Assembly (NCBI GenBank): GCA_016294985.1 | Contig: JAECRW010000105.1 | Location: forward strand, 1 to 5,734 | Source: Candidatus Sifarchaeum marinoarchaea | GTDB lineage: Archaea > Asgardarchaeota > Sifarchaeia > Borrarchaeales > Borrarchaeaceae | Reading direction: 5' to 3' | Length of the DNA: 5,734 bases | In this document: positions 4,736 to 5,734 of the stretch, in pieces | Layout of the letters: each line of letters begins with the position of its first letter | Numbering within the stretch: position 1 is the stretch's first letter | The notes under the pieces: model-generated | Databases searched by the model: none | Seen by the model: the letters and a program-made list of their open reading frames with translations, nothing else | Told to the model about the DNA's origin: nothing | Program-made: the position numbers and the translations under genes

Positions 4736-5734
4736 TAGCCCGTCGATAGAGGAAACGGGACAGATTCGATTTGCTCTTTTAGGAGTAAAGCGCTGATTCT
4801 GGCGCTATTTGAATGACGATTGCCCACATAACCACAAGCTGGGACGGTGCATTTAAACTCATCATAGCCTATTGTTTTACCCCTCGTCTTTCTTAGACCC
4901 CTACCTCGGGTGTAACACTCTGAACAGACTTGGCTGGTATACGGTGTGACTATTCTTGTCCCTTCATAATCCGGCAGTAGTCCTTGCTCTTTCAAATCCT
5001 TAGCCCATTCTAGGAAGGTATCATATAAGCGTTTTTCTTTTGGCAGGTAAGTGATGCCGGTAGCTAAGGTGCCCTTCTTTCCACGGGTTGTTATTCCCTG
5101 TATACCATCCCAGGCGGCATATCTTGCCCCTGTTCTGTATATCAGGTAGAGATAGACCATTAGTGCCCGGTGTTTCATTTCCGTCATCACCCTGTCTCGT
5201 CTCTGATGGAGGAGGGTTATTTGCGCTTTCCACCTTCCTCGTTTCTGTGGACTTCCTTTACCGGAGTCCAGTTTTCGCATGATATTGGGTATTTCTATTC
5301 TCCTGATTTTTTCCAGCCTTTCATAGGCCTCCTGGAATACTTTCATCATGTTTGTGGGGAGTACCAGGTCTATTTCCTGTTTGAAGGTAGCTACAGCTAT
5401 GATATATTCCCCTATTCGGTTAAAATCCGCGCCGATATAGTCCCCGCAAGGGAACACTAGTGCGCTGAATAACTGATCCCACACCTCAAGGAAATTTCCT
5501 GAATGGGCAAAAGCCGAGGGATTGGAGGCTGTCAGGGTTAAATCGGCTACAATTTTGCTGGTAGGACCCCTGGGCACGTTGAGGCGAATGGTCTTTACTT
5601 GGGCGCCTTTATTTAGGCAGGCACGTATCTTAGGTGTGGCGAATAAGCGAAACCAAAAGGTGGCTTTTTTTCTGCCGAGAAGCACCCCCTCCTGCAGTTG
5701 GTCGGGTGAATAGATGGGTAGACCCAGCCAGATA
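4735..5734 (-). CDS. tnpB: TnpB-like RuvC nuclease (IS200/IS605 accessory), 5' end outside window
   Basis: The frame stays open to the window edge: upstream of the GTG at 5685 it continues IWLGLPIYSPDQLQEG without a stop. The gene is therefore partial, with at least 333 residues, and GTG 5685 is probably not the start. Visible in order are RuvC-I YIGADFNR (Asp at 5427-5425), a basic helical linker with a 'RRDRVMTEMKHRA' helix, RuvC-II as ARYAAWDGIQGI (acidic residue Asp, usually Glu, at 5109-5107), a zinc ribbon CSEC (from 4926) with CTVPACG (from 4851), and the RuvC-III region GNRHSNSARISAL. In TnpB this last segment normally reads 'DRDxNAAxNI', so the catalytic Asp is His here (4815-4813). 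TnpB proteins are RNA-guided nucleases that help IS elements persist; no tnpA is seen in the window. GC content is higher than around it (5101-5160 has 28 G+C in 60), suggesting transfer. The superfamily is confident; activity is uncertain. Confidence 0.8.
   Translation of the reverse strand, partial: IWLGLPIYSPDQLQEGVLLGRKKATFWFRLFATPKIRACLNKGAQVKTIRLNVPRGPTSKIVADLTLTASNPSAFAHSGNFLEVWDQLFSALVFPCGDYIGADFNRIGEYIIAVATFKQEIDLVLPTNMMKVFQEAYERLEKIRRIEIPNIMRKLDSGKGSPQKRGRWKAQITLLHQRRDRVMTEMKHRALMVYLYLIYRTGARYAAWDGIQGITTRGKKGTLATGITYLPKEKRLYDTFLEWAKDLKEQGLLPDYEGTRIVTPYTSQVCSECYTRGRGLRKTRGKTIGYDEFKCTVPACGYVGNRHSNSARISALLLKEQIESVPFPLSTG

Noticed and set aside
5683..5685. GTG at 5685 as the true tnpB start
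   Set aside because: GAGGGG lies directly against this GTG with no spacer, and the frame continues upstream without a stop to the window edge. TnpB proteins also normally have more N-terminal sequence before RuvC-I.
5088..5713. Several plus-strand and out-of-frame open frames across tnpB (5088-5282, 5170-5460, 5522-5713, and 5021-5233 minus)
   Set aside because: They overlap the tnpB frame that carries clear RuvC and zinc-ribbon motifs. Their products are Phe/Ser/Pro-rich, as expected of antisense frames.
1..5734. CRISPR array, tRNA or rRNA
   Set aside because: I saw no regularly spaced repeats, and no tRNA- or rRNA-like sequence was recognised by eye. The only tandem repeat is the two-copy decamer at 4710-4729.

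Overview
The window reads as archaeal chromosome. Three adjacent genes encode archaeal/eukaryotic-type RNA-processing proteins: an exosome-associated RNA-binding protein of the COG1325 type, RNase P component 3 (Rpp30-like) and RNase P component 2 (Pop5-like). Bacteria lack this set. TTG starts, oligo-T terminator signals and modest AT richness also fit. The lineage cannot be fixed from the sequence. An uncultured mesophilic archaeon (Asgard, Bathyarchaeia or similar) is a reasonable guess, held weakly.

Layout. Positions 1-101 (+) are the last codons of a class V (serine/alanine-glyoxylate or phosphoserine-like) aminotransferase, followed by an oligo-T terminator signal. Positions 102-316 are AT-rich and non-coding. 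Positions 317-1810 (+) encode a rubredoxin fused to the FMN/[3Fe-4S] synthase domain of glutamate synthase. A strong hairpin at 1814-1850 separates this gene from everything to its right, which is all on the minus strand. Read in their own direction, the minus-strand genes are: a TnpB-like RuvC nuclease gene (5734 to 4735, open at the window edge); the COG1325 gene (4687 to 4229); rnp3 (4198 to 3470); rnp2 (3466 to 3107); and a polytopic GT-C glycosyltransferase (3021 to 1849).

How the genes relate. COG1325-rnp3-rnp2 is the known order of the middle of the archaeal exosome/RNase P superoperon, which in many archaea runs from rpl15e on to psmA, SBDS, rrp4, rrp41 and rrp42. Here only three genes remain together. 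On the 5' side is a TnpB gene of clearly higher GC. On the 3' side is a very AT-rich membrane glycosyltransferase. Both flanks therefore look like accessory DNA next to a conserved core.

The most interesting region is 4700-5734. The TnpB-like protein has RuvC-I Asp and a zinc ribbon, but the residue at the usual RuvC-III Asp is His and the RuvC-II Glu is Asp. Its stop codon is followed by a 14-bp palindrome and a tandem 10-bp repeat, directly against the start of the RNA-processing operon. These could be the element's right end and the 3' part of a guide (omega) RNA. I found no CRISPR array, tRNA or rRNA.
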